The notes beneath the pieces were generated by a model. It searched no databases. It was not told where the DNA came from and saw nothing but the letters and a program-made list of their open reading frames with translations. Position numbers and translations under genes: made by a program. From Hemileia vastatrix (Eukaryota > Basidiomycota > Pucciniomycetes > Pucciniales > Zaghouaniaceae): DNA of 64,000 nucleotides. Below, piece by piece: positions 11,368-23,301 of this stretch (within the stretch, counting starts at the first letter, position 1; each line of letters starts with the position of its first letter). The stretch lies in the NCBI GenBank assembly GCA_030280995.1, contig JASXTE010000001.1, positions 30,722,606 to 30,786,605 of the forward strand, in the 5' to 3' direction.

Positions 11368-11487
11368 ACTGGCTGAACCAGTAAAGGATCTGTGGTAGTA
11401 GGGATCTAGGTATAGGGCTGAACCCTTGCTAGATCTGTTGTTTTTGTTTTTGTTTGTTGTTTTATCCTAGTAAAGGGCTGAACCCTT
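11368..11487 (+). other. Leader hairpins with a constant CTGAA loop
   Basis: Between primer site and gag start are three hairpins with the same five-base loop and different paired stems: ACTGG-CTGAA-CCAGT (11368-11382), AGGG-CTGAA-CCCT (11414-11426) and AAGGG-CTGAA-CCCTT (11473-11487). The second also sits inside an outer GATCTAG/CTAGATC pairing. The position fits an RNA packaging or dimerisation signal, which is inference. Confidence 0.6.
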
Positions 11488-11519
11488 GCAGATTTGATTG
11501 GTTTTTGGTGCTATTTGGG

Positions 11520-13911
11520 ATGTCTTCTCCATCTGGTGCTGGTGTTATTGCTGCTGCTGCTGATGGTTTCAGGCCTTCAGTAAGGATTCAAACTTGGGAT
11601 GGGCCCAAGTTTGTTGGTGATGATGTAAAGTGGTTTTTGGGCAGATATGAGGCTGCTGCTGGAATTGATGGGGCTTCTCATTTAGATATGGTGAAGCAGG
11701 TAATCCTTTTCATTGGTGATAGGGAAGTTGAGAAGGAGATTACTGGTATGGAGGGTTATAAGACTAGGGATTGGAAAAGGCTTAGTAGGGAAATGGTGGA
11801 CAGATGGAGAGTCAGATATTCAATGGTGGATTTAAATAAGGTTGTTGGAGAATGGCAAGTGAAGGGTGGAATAACTTCTTTGGTGAGTTATAGGAAATTT
11901 GTTGGTAGTTTTGAAACTGTGGTGGAATATCTGGTGGAGGTAGAGGAATTGGCTCATGAAAATGCAGTCAAAGATTTATTTTGGTCTGCTTTTGGGAGGG
12001 ATGTTAGGATGGATGTGTTAAAGGAGTTTTCTAGGAAGGGTTTGATGAAAAACTTACCTAATGGGGAGCAGAAGTTGCCTGCTCTTAAGGTGGTTAAAGA
12101 ATCGGTGGAGTCTCACCTCAAGCTTTTGGCTGTGGACAGTTATCAAGAAACCTATACACAGTATGTCAGCAAAATTAATGAAGTTTTGGCTGATAATAAC
12201 GATATTATGAAGAAGGCTCAGGAGGCAAGAAAATCTCAGTTGGGGAAACTGATTCCTAAGGTGGATGAGAATGTGGATAAGGAGATGGTGGATCAATTGG
12301 CTGACTTAACAAAGCAATTGAAAATTTTTATTCAAGAAACTCAGAAGGCCAGCAGGGTTTCAGCTTCTTCTTCATCATCTTATTCAAGTAGAGGTTATGA
12401 TAGGAGGAATGGTGGTACTGTTTATGTTTGGATTTGTTCCTACTGTAACTGGAAGGGACATAAGTCTAATGATTGTTGGACTTTGAATAGGGATCAGGCT
12501 GCTTGTAGAGTAAAATTTGATGGAAAGGTATTTAGGTTTCCTGATGGATCTTTTATCAAGCCCAGTGAAGGTCAGGCTCCTTTGGAGTTGGTGAAGAGGA
12601 ATAGTATGGGTGAAAAGAGAGCTAGGTTTGAGGAATTGCCTTTACTTCATATGGTAATTTGGAGTTAGTAAAGGTTGTTAAGGCGGATGGTGAGTGTATG
12701 GCTGGTGTGTATGATGTGGAGGCTGCTAGGAGGGCGGCTTCTTCTAAAGCTAGAAGCAGTATTTCTAATCAGTTAAGGTCAAGAGGTGGAAAGGCAGATT
12801 CTAAGAAGGCTGAAGATCCCAAGAAGATTTATACACCTGAAGAGATTTGTCAGATGCAGAAGGGGATAGCTGATATGGGTCCCCCTAGTTTTGGTGCTTT
12901 TGATCTTAATGGTGATCCTATGACTTTGGATGATGGTTCAGATACAGAGGAGGATGTGCCTTTGGCTTCTTTGCCTAGGCCAAGTTCTAGTGGGCCAATG
13001 GAGGGAGTTGGAACTACTGTTGATGGTTCTGGTTTGGTCTCTGTGGATGGAAAGGTTCATGGGGATAATTCTGAAGTGGAGATGCGTGATGTTGGTAATG
13101 TGGGACCTCAGGAGTCTTCTAGGGCAAAGGTTGCTAGGAGTAAGGCTCATTATGAGAGGCCAGTGGTTTCTGGTCAAGAGAATGCTATGGATGTTGTTTT
13201 GGGAAGGGTGAATCAGCTTCAGATTCCATTATCTTTGGGTGAATTGTTCACTATTAGTCCAGCCCTTCTGAAAAGCAGAAGAAGAATTTGACTAGGAGAG
13301 GAGTGGCTACTGGTGAGGTGGAGTATATGTGTGAAAATGTGGAGAAGTTTGGTAATGAGGTGGAGACTCATTTTTCTGCTCATTTGGGATATTTGGTGGT
13401 TTCTTTAAATGGAAAAGATGTGAAGGCATTGGTTGATTCAGGCTCACAAATAAATTTAATTTCATTGGATCAAGCAACTAGTCTGGATTTGCCAATTAAA
13501 GCTGGTGTTTGAGGAAATCTCAGAGGGATAGGTGGGCATGCTATTGAGTTGATTGGTACAGCGGAGCATGTAAAGTTAGGTGTAGGTGGAGCTGTTGGAA
13601 AAGTTCATTTTTATGTGGCTATATGAGCTGTGAAGACAGTTTTAGGAGGGCCATTTTTGATGGATTTCGAGGCCAAGATTGGTTATCAGTCTGGTGTTGG
13701 GATTAGTTTGGAGATTACTGGGGAGGATATGAGGCGGTTACATATGAGGTTGGCACCCCCAGGTGATGAAGGTTGCGAAACTAGGCCTGGTGTTTCTGCA
13801 TCTTGTGAGTGTTGCACTTGCACTAGGAAGAAAAAAGATTTGAAGTCCTCTTCTGGTGTATTTGAGGATAGTGGTGATCATTTTGTTGGTGACCCTTCTT
13901 TTTTAGGGTAG
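11520..13911 (+). pseudogene. Gypsy-A2 gag-protease
   Basis: Homologue of the 869-aa gag-pro of gypsy-A (minus strand, 50268-52877). The start at 11520 was chosen because MSSPSGAG aligns with the gypsy-A start. It has a capsid-like region (SVRIQTWDGPKF, VKWFLGRYEAAAG), a zinc knuckle CSYCNWKGHKSNDC, an acidic serine-rich linker and a protease with ALVDSGSQINLIS near 13420-13460. Frameshifts near 12640 and 13275 and TGA stops at 13510-13512 and 13624-13626 make it a pseudogene. The final stop TAG at 13909-13911 is the natural gag stop at the slippery site. Confidence 0.9.
13899..13905 (+). other. -1 frameshift slippery site T-TTT-TTA
   Basis: In the gag frame the codons read TCT TTT TTA GGG TAG, which places a canonical X-XXY-YYZ heptamer one codon before the stop. 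A -1 slip here enters the pol frame. Gypsy-A has the equivalent T-TTT-TTG in the same place. Confidence 0.75.
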
Positions 13912-16900
13912 ATAGGGCTGATCAGTCTAGTGCTGTAGTCTCTCCTCAAGAAGAAATCCCGGATTGAAGTAGGTCAGCTCAAGTGGAGATATATCAAGTG
14001 GAATCTCAACTTTTTGTAGATAATATTACTTTATTATGTCAATTTTCATCAAATTATTTGTCTGGTTTCAGTTTTTCTTCAAGTTTTTCTCTCAAGTTTA
14101 TTTCAAGTTCTGAAGATGTTTTAGGGAAAATTTTGTTGGAGTGGAAAAGTTTTGGAGTGGTGGCAAATGGGTCTAAAATTAAGTCCTCCCAATTGTGCAC
14201 TGCTAGGGTTTCTTCTACACCTTTCAAAAACATTACCATGGCCACACATGTGAGCATTGGGGACACCCCTGGTTGTTTTTCTAGATATAGCAAGAAACCA
14301 TTAGACAAAAATTAAGAAAAAATCTCAAGATAAGTGAAAATCAGCAAAAAAAATATTTATGTAAAGATGTTGTCAGTAGGAAGGAGCCTACTTGGTTTAC
14401 TGGTGACCTCCTGCATGAGGATAAACTGCCAACTTTTCATACTTTAGATTATTCTTTTCTTATTTCTAAAAATTAAAATCAAATTAAAAATTGTCTGCAT
14501 AATGAAAAACTAGATAACAATATTTTTGAAAATTCCAATAATTCTGTTTCTAAAAACTTTAATAATTCTTTTTCAAAAAATAAAAATAAAAATTAAAACT
14601 GATAAAATTTCTTTATCAGATTCTAATAATTCTTTTTGTAAAAATTCTGTTACTCTTAATTCTGATGAAGATGAAGATTCTGTTGATGAAAGGAGCTCAA
14701 TTCCTCAAGTACATGTGGAAGTGGAAGCGGCAAAATATAAGAAGGTTGCTGTGAAAGTTAAACCAATCAATGAAGCGCTGCCAACTGGATTGAATCTGCC
14801 GTTGAAGAGACCACTTTTTTCAAGAGATCCATATAAAACTCCTTTAAGAAAGAATCCACCTGAATTTTCTGAAACGTCAAGAATTACTTTTGATAGGATT
14901 GGTGTTGTAAATTTTGGGCCAGAGGGTTGGTTATCTTGTGAGGAGATGAATTTGTTGTTGGATGTGATGGTGTTGAGGGAGAAGGCTATTGCATTTGTGA
15001 AAGAAGAGAGGGGTGTTTTAAAGCATTCTTATGGTGAACCTTACAAGATTCCAGTTGTTTGTCATGAACCTTGGCAACTCAAGCCAATTCCAATTCCTGC
15101 TGCTCTTAAAAATGATTATATTGAAGTTGTTAGGGAAAGGATTAGGACTGGACTTTATGAACGATTGTCATCAAGTTATTCAAGTCCAGTTTTCTGTATC
15201 AAGAAGCCTAATGGAAAGCTTAGAGTGGTTCATGATCTTAGGGAATTGAATAGGGTGACTATAAAAGATGCTGGTATTCCTCCAAGTGCAGAGGAACTTG
15301 TTGATGCTTTTTCTGGAAGGGTATGTTTTGGTTTGGGTGATATTATGGGGGGCTATGATGAAAGAGAATTACATCTGGATTCAAGACCTCTGACAACTTT
15401 TGATACTCCTCTTGGACAGTTACAGCTGACTAGATTACCTCAAGGTGCTACTAATTCTGTTGCTGTTTATCAAGCACAAATGGCTTGGATTCTTCAAGAT
15501 GAAATTCCACAGTATTCTGGTATATTTATTGATGATGGTGGAATTAAAGGTCCTTCAACTGATTATGATAATGAAGTGTTGGAGGAGAATCCAGGTATTA
15601 GGAGGTTTATTTGGGAGTATGCAGTAACTTTGGAAAGGATGTTGTTTAGGATTGAAGAAGCTGGTTTAACTATTTCCAGTTCTAAATTTTCTTGTTGTGT
15701 TCCAGCTTTAGAGATTCTTGGTCATGTGGTGTGTAGGGAAGGCCAAATTATGTCAAAGAAGAAAGTCAACAAAATTCAATCTTGGCCAAGACCTAGAAAC
15801 ACTACTGAAGTTAGAGGATTTTTTGGAGTATGTGTTTATGTTAGGATGTTTATTAGGGATTTCTCATTATTGGCTGCTCCATTAAGAAGGTTAACTAGGA
15901 AGGATGCTGATTTGGATTGGGATGAAGCTTTTTAAGAAGCTTTTGTTAAGTTGAAGAAGGTGGTTGGTGAAGATATTATTTTTCATAAGTTGGATTATGG
16001 TGAAGGAGCTGGTAGGATTTATTTAGCTGTTGATTCTAGTCAGCTGGCTGCTGGTGCAGCGCTTTCTCAGATGGATAAGGGTGGTTATATTAGACCAGTT
16101 AGGTATGAATCTGTAGTTTTTACTGAGGTGGAATCAAGATATTCACAACCAAAGTTGGAACTCTGTGGTGTGGCAAAAATTTTAAAGAAACTTCAAAATA
16201 TCTTATGGGGTCAACATTTTGAACTTCAAGTGGATGCTAAATCTTTAATTCAGATGATTAATTCACGTAGTTTACCTAATGCTCCAATGACTATGTGGGT
16301 AGCTTTTATTCAACATTTTTCATTTAATTTAGTGCACAGGCCTGGAAAATCCGTCACTATGCCTGATGGATTGTCAAGAAGACCACCTACAGTAGATGAT
16401 TCCGATTCAGAAGAGTTTGATGAAGATATACCTATAATAAAGGCCAGTACCAAGGGTGCTGAGGACTTTCCATACCTCCTCCATGAGGTTAAACTGGCTG
16501 GTTCTATTTTTGTTGAATTTGATGAAGTTGATGATCTAGTTGATCATGAGGATGGTGTGGTTGTTTGGGATAATTGGAAGTTGGTTAATGGTGTTTATGT
16601 TTGGGATCTGAAGGAGGATAGTGGTAGCATGGAAAAATGTTTGAATGAGGTGGATTATGTGAATTTCAGCAAACAGCCAAATGCTCAGAGAATGATTGCT
16701 CATTCACAAGTGGGAGATATTGGGGACAGGGAGGTTCCTTTGAATGTTATATTATTGTATTTTTCTGATGAAATTTGGGGCCAGACTGGGTTTTATTTTT
16801 TAATGGTGAAATATTTGTTGTCTCTGGGAAAACCAGAAGAATGTGATGAAGCTGAATGGGTGGCTATCAAAAAGAAGTCACCTGTTTTTTATTTGTCTGG

Positions 16901-18047
16901 TAGAAGGTTGATGAAAAGAAGACATCCGAAACCTCAAGTTGTTGTATATCAAAGAAAAGGTCAAGAATTGGTGATGAAATCTCTTCATGAAGATTTAGGG
17001 CATAGGGGCTTTGGAGAAACTTATAAGCGGATTGCTGATAAATTTTTGTGGCCTGGAATGAAGATGGCCGTTAGATCTTGGGTTCAGTCATGTGAAGAAT
17101 GTCAGAGAAGAAGTTATTTAAGGCCAAAAGAACCTGGAAATGCTACTGGTGAAAATACTATCTTTGGACGGGTTAGTTTGGATGCTGTTCACATCAAGGA
17201 AGGTAAATATAAGTACTTGATTGTGGCAAGGGATGATTTGTCTGGTTGGGTTGAGGCTGTCCCTCTTATTAGTTTATCTGCTAAAAATGTAGCAGAATTT
17301 TTGATGAAGGAATGGGTGTATAGGTATGGTGTTATGAAGTTGGTAACTGTTGATGGCGGCTCCGAGTTTGGTGCAGACTTCAAGGAAGCTGTTTCAAAAA
17401 TCGGCTCAAAGGTTAGGGTGGCGACCCCATATTATCCTGAAGCAGAAGGAATGGTTGAAAGGGGGAATCAAGTTATTAAGGATGCTTTGGTTAAAATGTG
17501 TGGAAAAAGTGCTGAAAAGTGGAGGCATTATTTACCCCTTGTTTTATTTGCTGACAGGATTACCACCAAGAGGACAACTGGTTATTCTCCTTATGAATTA
17601 GTTTTTGGTCAGAAAGCTGTTTTACCGGTTGATCTTGAAGCTGAATCTTATCTTGGTGTTGATTGGGATGTAGTCAAAACTACTGAAGATTTTCTCTGTG
17701 CTAGAATGCAACAGTTAGAAAAGAAGGAGGAATATTTGGAGAAGGCATACAATAGGATGATCAAGATCAGGGATCAGTCTGTCAGGTATTGGGATCAAAG
17801 GTTGGCTCATAGACTCAGGAAGACTTTGAGGCATGGTGATATGGTGTTGGTGTATAATAGGAGTTTGGAAAGTCAGTGGGGGAAAATGTTTGCTGATAGA
17901 TGGAATGGACCATATAGGATTAGAGAACAGGTTTCTGGTGGTTCATATGTTTTGGAAGAACTGGATGGTGTTGTCTTAAAGAAGAGGGTAGCTGCTGATC
18001 AAGTGAAGAAGTTTTACCCTAGGGGCACAAAGAGTGCTGAAGTTTGA
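13912..18047 (+). pseudogene. Gypsy-A2 pol (RT, RNase H, integrase)
   Basis: The N-terminal stretch to about 14525 is broken by stops. From 14526 the frame covers RT with GLYERLSSSYSSPVFCIKKP, the LTRLPQGATNS box and catalytic FIDDGG near 15523-15540. A TAA at 15933-15935 interrupts WDEAF before RNase H. From 15951 come RNase H (IYLAVDSSQ, LELCGVAKIL, MPDGLSRRP), an HHCC zinc finger (HEDLGHRG to CEECQRR), the integrase core (DAVHIKEG, VDGGSEF, EGMVERGN) and a GPY/F module (WNGPYRIREQ). There is no chromodomain. It is close to gypsy-A pol over its whole length. Confidence 0.93.
14407..14428 (-). other. CAGTTTA-box hairpin copy in gypsy-A2
   Basis: Minus strand: CAGTTTAT, then CCTC-ATGCAG-GAGG. 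Further copies in gypsy-A2 lie at 16475-16497 (inside pol), 18052-18072 and 18333-18355. All have the same orientation relative to the element as the copies in gypsy-A. Confidence 0.7.
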
Positions 18048-18775
18048 CTCTGAAATGAGGATAAACTACAACATCAATCTTTTAGGAAATCTCACAGTCT
18101 TTCGAAAAATCAATCATTACTTCAATTTTAAAATTTTATTATGTGGTGAAAATATGAGGGGGAAAAAAATTTTGTTAGGAGTGTTCACAGGGTAACCTTC
18201 TAGATTTTATATTGGCAAGTTTGGGGGTAATTGATGAGTTGGCAGCTCTATTCACAATTACCCCATAATGTTTGTTTCCAACCCTTCTCTGCTTCTAGTT
18301 GAATCCTGGCTTTGTTTTTTGTTATATAGGTAGAGTCCTCTATGACTATAAACTGGAACCTTACGTCAACACAGCACAATGTTTTGGAAGTCTGGATTCA
18401 AGAATTTTGTTTTGTTTCATTTTTTTGTTGTATTGGGGTGGATGATCACTTGTGGTCCCCAATCATTTTTACAAATAGGAGGGAGCCCACCCAGTGATCA
18501 TTAGTTTGGTTCCTTGATTTTTATTAAATTAACATTTTTCAAATCTTCAAATTTTCAAAATTTAATTTAAAAAAATAAAAATTATTTTCAAAATTTAATT
18601 TCAAAAAAAAATTATTATTTTCAAAAATAATTTATTTTCAAAAATTTCATTTTATGTTATATTTTTAATTTTTCTTTCCGGTGTATCCACAATCAAGGTG
18701 CACTTGGATGTGGGTATGATGTCAGGGGTTCGGCTCATCCAAATGGCTGGGGGACATCTTTTATTTTTTTGATTT
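18048..18775 (+). other. 3' untranslated part of gypsy-A2
   Basis: Similar to the region downstream of pol in gypsy-A (about 45200-45966, minus strand): both hold GGGTAATTG, GGGAGCCCACCCAGTGATCA and a cytosine-poor hairpin near CACTTGGATGTGGGTATGATG. Copia element 2 cuts it at 18776, so it cannot be told whether this family also had antisense genes. Confidence 0.75.
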
Positions 18776-19691
18776 CGTTGAAATTTCTGCCTCTAATACC
18801 TGACCCATTCCTTACTCCAGCTTCTTACCATCGTCTCAAGTCATTCTCCTTGCTCATATCCTCTTTTCCTGACCTTTTCCGCCGAGGAACTTCAAAGATA
18901 CGAGCTCCAGCATCAAGAACAACATTTCTTTCCCACCCAGAGTCAATGTATTGATTCTGGACCTCGAGGACGTGTTTCTTTACCTGGAGTGTGAATCTTT
19001 TCCCCGGCTGATAACTTTTTCCTTGGATGTGAACCTGTCTCTTTTTCTGTATTGTAGTTTAGTAGTTTTGTCGATGTCGTGTTAGTTTCTATTGTTTTGG
19101 ATGGTGGACTTTGTCATATAATGAGCCCTCTCTTTGCCATTTCCGTTTTCCCCATCCAAATCATTTTCTTTCTCTTTCTCTCTATTCTCTTTATCCCTTC
19201 CACTGCTCCTTCCTGTCCACTGCTTTCCCTTTTGGCTGCATCTGACAGTCTTTGCACTGTGTGGGGAGAATAGAGTCTTTTGTCCAGGTTCTTTCCTTTT
19301 CTTTTCTGTTATCTTTTCTCTAATTCTCTTAGTCCTAACTACAGCAACTCACACTTGTGGCCCTTATAGTTTTAGCACACTCTTTGTTGTAGTTACTTGT
19401 TGTTGTAAGGTGCACAGTTGCTGATTAACCTATGTTTAGGTATGTTTGTTTTTGCAATGAAATCCAAATCATTTTCTTTCTCTTTCTCTCTATTCTCTTT
19501 ATCCCTTCCACTGCTCCTTCCTGTCCACTGCTTTCCCTTTTGGCCGCATCTGACAGTCTTTGCACTGTGTGGGGAGAATAGAGTCTTTTGTCCAGTTTTA
19601 GCACACGCTTTGTTGTAGTTACTTGTTGTTGTAAGGTGCACAGTTGCTGATTAACCTGTGTTTAGCTTTCCTCTGTGCTAAAACTTCTTCA
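18776..19691 (+). repeat. 5' LTR of copia element 2 (two-unit form)
   Basis: 916 bp; the first base is changed (CGTTGAAATTTC instead of TGTTGAAATTTC) and it ends AACTTCTTCA. The 308-bp internal unit is present twice (compare 19157-19286 with 19465-19594). A CATATAATGAG segment near 19114 is a possible TATA region. Confidence 0.88.
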
Positions 19692-19705
19692 GGTTATGGG
19701 CCCAG
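19692..19705 (+). promoter_or_regulatory. Primer binding site: half-tRNA-iMet type
   Basis: GGTTATGGGCCCAG directly abuts the LTR. Its complement matches the anticodon arm of initiator methionine tRNA (…CCCATAACC…), not a tRNA 3' end. Drosophila copia and yeast Ty5 are known to prime from a cleaved half of initiator tRNA in this way. The same site occurs in element 3 (30627-30640) and element 4 (39337-39350). Confidence 0.75.
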
Positions 19706-19849
19706 TTGCCTAAAGCACCTCTCTCAAGAATACTTACAACAAAACCGCTTACTGGACAATATAACAGCCTTTTCTCTCATATTTTGGATCATCCTCTTCA
19801 CATCTCATCTTCTTTCTCTCCAAATCTTTGCTGTTGACTCGACCAAATC

Positions 19850-20950
19850 ATGGCCTCCAATCAGGATTCAAGTAAGGTTATGGTCACCCCTCTTACTGAT
19901 GAATCCTATGACACCTGGGAACACATTATGCGTCTTCACTTTGAAGTTCTGGATCTTTTTGGCATTGTTTCTGGACATGTCCCTGCCCCTGTTCCTCACA
20001 ATGATGGTTCACCTTCAGACGCTGAAATCAAAGCTCAACTTGCTCTATGGATCAAAAATGACACCAGGTGCAGGTATGAAATCATTACCAGATTGGATGA
20101 TGTTAACAAGAAGCTGGTCAACACTTGCCACACCTCTGCTCAAATGTGGTCAGTTCTTGCAAGAAGACACGCCAGCAATAAAGTTGCATCACGGATTTCT
20201 CACTTTCTCTCTATGGTTACTCTTTCTCTTTCTGAAGGAGGAGACCCCAAAACTCATGTTGATGCATTCAAAGGCATTAACTTCCATATGATCCGCTCTG
20301 GGCTCATCATTCCCCAGGAAATTCTTATTTATCTCTTCTTTGCCACTCTTCCACCCTCCTTCAAACATTGGCGTGGTTTGCTCACCAGAGACAGACAGGA
20401 AATTGATCACCTGCATCTGGATGATGTTTTATCTTCTTTCCTGGATTACGCTGCTGATGACAAAGTTGTTGATGAATTTCACAATGCTATGTCAAATGTC
20501 AATGCTCACTCTGCCTCAGCCAAATCATCAAAATCATCCAAATCCAAGGCACGCAGCAAACTCTCATGTTCTGTTCACGGTCAAAATGTTAGACATGATG
20601 ACAATCATTGCTTTGTTCAACATCCTGAACTGCGTCCCAAGAAGAACCAAGCCAACTCAGCTGCCCCATCAAAGGACAATTCCAACAAAGCAACTCCTGT
20701 TCCCCCTCCTCAGGAAGAACAACCTGATGTCACGGCCAATTGTGCTTTTGTCTTCCCTTCTGATGAAGAATTTCTTTTTACAGCTGTTGCCTGTTTGTCT
20801 GAAAAATCAAATTCTGACTGCATTATCAACCCTTCTGCTTCCATGGCTTCTCATTCCTCAAACCTTTCTCCAATTATTGATTCTGGGGCCAGCTGTCATA
20901 TGTTTAACAACAGAGACAGTTTTATCAGTTTTCAACCTGTCAACATTTGA
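19850..20950 (+). CDS. Copia gag-protease (366 aa), intact to in-frame TGA
   Basis: Starts MASNQDSSKVMVTPLTDESY, a UBN2-type copia gag: WEHIMRLHFEVLDLFG, a retroviral-like helical capsid region to about residue 190, then a serine/lysine stretch. A possible zinc ligand set (C-x9-H-x3-H/C near HGQNVRHDDNHC) replaces a canonical CCHC knuckle. The protease active site is IIDSGASCHMF near 20876-20905. The frame ends TGA at 20948-20950 inside the protease; the same frame continues directly into pol. This is the only copy with an undamaged gag. Particles would assemble in the cytoplasm, as is known for the family. Confidence 0.88.
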   Translation: MASNQDSSKVMVTPLTDESYDTWEHIMRLHFEVLDLFGIVSGHVPAPVPHNDGSPSDAEIKAQLALWIKNDTRCRYEIITRLDDVNKKLVNTCHTSAQMWSVLARRHASNKVASRISHFLSMVTLSLSEGGDPKTHVDAFKGINFHMIRSGLIIPQEILIYLFFATLPPSFKHWRGLLTRDRQEIDHLHLDDVLSSFLDYAADDKVVDEFHNAMSNVNAHSASAKSSKSSKSKARSKLSCSVHGQNVRHDDNHCFVQHPELRPKKNQANSAAPSKDNSNKATPVPPPQEEQPDVTANCAFVFPSDEEFLFTAVACLSEKSNSDCIINPSASMASHSSNLSPIIDSGASCHMFNNRDSFISFQPVNI

Positions 20951-22464
20951 ATTCAACTTGCTGGTATTGGGAAATCAATCTATGCAACTGGAAAAGGAAC
21001 TGTTGCTGCTTCTGGAGGAATGGAAGGAAAAGTTTTCTTTTCTGATGCTCTTTATGTCCCTGATCTTGGAAGGAATCTCATCTCCCTGGGACGTCTTTGG
21101 AGAACTGGTTGTCTTCTCATCCCTGCACCAGTTAATCCTACATCAAACTTCATTATTTCACGTAATAGAAAGAATTATATGGGAGGAGTCATCTCCAATT
21201 CATTATTTGAAGTTTCTGTGGTTCCACAAGGCATGTCTCCCCCTAATTCCTCAGCTCTCTATGCAAAAGCTTCAAGTCAGTCTCTAACTCTCTGGCACAA
21301 CAGATTAGGACATCCCTACGCCCCATATATTCAAAAACTTTTTAATGGAATGGCATCTGATGTATCTAGTTCTAGTTTGTCTGATTCTGAAATGCATTTT
21401 TGTGAACCGTGTGTGTTGGGTAAACAAACCCATGCTTCCTTTCCTGGCCAGTTGCCTGTTGCCAAAAATCCTCTTGAAGTTGTACACACAGATTTATCTG
21501 GGAAAATTCAGCCTCCTTCTTTTGATGGTTCTCAGTATTACCTTAAGTTCACTGATCAGGCCACTTCATACCGTCATGTTTACCTTCTTTCCTCAAAAGC
21601 CCAAGTATTCAAATATTTCTTGGAATATAAGGCATCTGTAGAGCTGCAATCTGGCTTCAAAATCAAAAAGCTTGTTTGTGACGGTGGTGGTGAGTATATC
21701 AACTCTAGTCTGGTCAACTTTCTTAAACAACATGGCATTGCTCTTCAAGTTACGGCTCCTTACACTCCCCAACAAAATCCAATTTCTGAGAGAGGAAACC
21801 GTATTACCACTGAAAAATCCAAAACCATGATGTTTCATTCTAATGCACCAATTCACCTATGGTCTGAAGCAGTTAAAACAGCAGTATATCTTGAAAACAG
21901 ATTACCAACCAAAGCTCTTCAAAACAAATCAACTCCTTTTGAAGCCTGGAATAAATCCAAACCCAGAGTTTCACACCTCAGAGTTTTTGGTTGTGCTTGC
22001 TATGCTTTCCTTGATAAACATCAACGTCCTGGAAAGTTTTCAGCTAATGCCAGAAAGTGTGTCATGCTTGGATATGAAGTTGGAACAACAAATTATCGTG
22101 TTTGGGACCTTGAGCTTAAAAAGATTGTTATTGCCAAATCTGTGGCCTTCAATGAAAATTTCTTCCCCTTTCTTGACTCCAGATTTAAGCTCCCTCAATG
22201 GTCACAACTGATGAAGCAAATTCCAGATCAAATTCATGACAGTCAACCACTTCCAACACCTGGCCTTTCCTTTTCTCCAGCTCAATCTCCTTCTGAGTCT
22301 CCAACTCCTGATCCATCCTCAGGAAACATTTCTGATTCACATTCTGAAGATAATTCTCCTTCTTCTTCTTCTTCCTCTGATTTTCACATGTCAGGCACAC
22401 CTTCTAATTCAACTCCTTGTCCTTCACCTGGCCACTTAACAAGATTACCTCATTCCAATGTCCC
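20951..22464 (+). pseudogene. Copia pol, integrase part, truncated
   Basis: Continues the gag frame after the TGA (IQLAGIGKSIYATGKG, MEGKVFFSDALYVPD). It has the integrase zinc module (LWHNRLGHP, CEPCVLGKQTH), catalytic residues in VVHTDLSG, VCDGGGEY and PISERGNR, then GCACYAFL and the serine/proline linker. RT and RNase H are missing because the element is cut at 22464; the open frame runs on to a foreign stop at 22489. Confidence 0.9.
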
Positions 22465-22658
22465 AGTTTTGAGGACCTCATGGCAGTGACTAGATCATTG
22501 CAGTTCAAGCTCAGTAGGGTTTAAAGCCCTCCCTTTCATACTCAGCGGATTGAAGCATCAAAAATCAATTGGAGTCAACTTTGCATCTGTATACAGGACA
22601 AATGGTTTGTTAAAATCTGGAAGAGCTAAGATAGGGGCTGTCATTAAGCAACATTTTT
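22465..22658. other. Unassigned DNA between copia pieces
   Basis: About 190 bp with no match to the retroelements here and no frame of note. Perhaps a remnant of the pre-insertion locus. Confidence 0.5.
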
Positions 22659-23264
22659 CTTGAAATTGCTGCCTCTAATACCTGACCCATTCCCCACTCC
22701 AGATTCTTACCATTGTCTCAAGTCATTCTCCTTGCTCATATTCTCTTTTCCTGACCTTTTCCGCCGAAGAACTTCAAAGATACGAGCTCCAGCATCAAGA
22801 ACAACATTTCTTTCCCACCCAGAGACAATGTCTTGATTCTGGACCTCGAGGATGTGTTTCTTTACCTGGAGTGTGAATCTTTTCCTTGGCTGAGAACTTT
22901 TTCTTTGGATGTGAACCTTTTTTTTTTCCTGTATTGTAGTTTAGTAGTTTTGTCGACGTTGTGTTAGTTTCTGTTGTTTTGAATGGTGGACTTTATCATA
23001 TAATGAGCCCTCTCTTTGCCATTTCCGTTTTCCCCATCCAAATCTTTTTTTTCTCTTTCTCTCTATTCTCTTTATCCCTTCCACTGCTTCTTCCTGTCCA
23101 CTGATTTCCCTTTTGGCCGCATCTGACAGGCTTTGCACTGTGTGGGGAGAATAGAGTCTTTTTTCCAGTTTTAGCACACGCTTTGTTGTAGTTACTTGTT
23201 GTTGTAAGGTGCACAGTTGCTGATTAACCTGTGTTTAGCTTTCCTCTGTGCTAAAACTTCTTCA
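22659..23264 (+). repeat. Copia LTR (one-unit form)
   Basis: 606 bp, diverged start TCTTGAAATTGCTGCCTC and end AAACTTCTTCA. It holds one copy of the internal unit. No flanking duplication was found and no primer site follows, so it is a solo or orphan LTR. Confidence 0.8.
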
Positions 23265-23301
23265 AATAACAATAGGAATACCAATATATATCCATCTCAA
23301 A

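Larger units (their letters stand above)
18776..22464 (+). mobile_element. Copia element 2 (5' LTR, gag, part of pol)
   Basis: Holds a 5' LTR, primer site, intact gag-pro frame and pol up to the linker between integrase and RT. The match to elements 3 and 4 stops at 22464 within the serine-rich linker (HSNVP). It inserted into the 3' region of gypsy-A2; no right-hand duplication survives. Confidence 0.9.
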
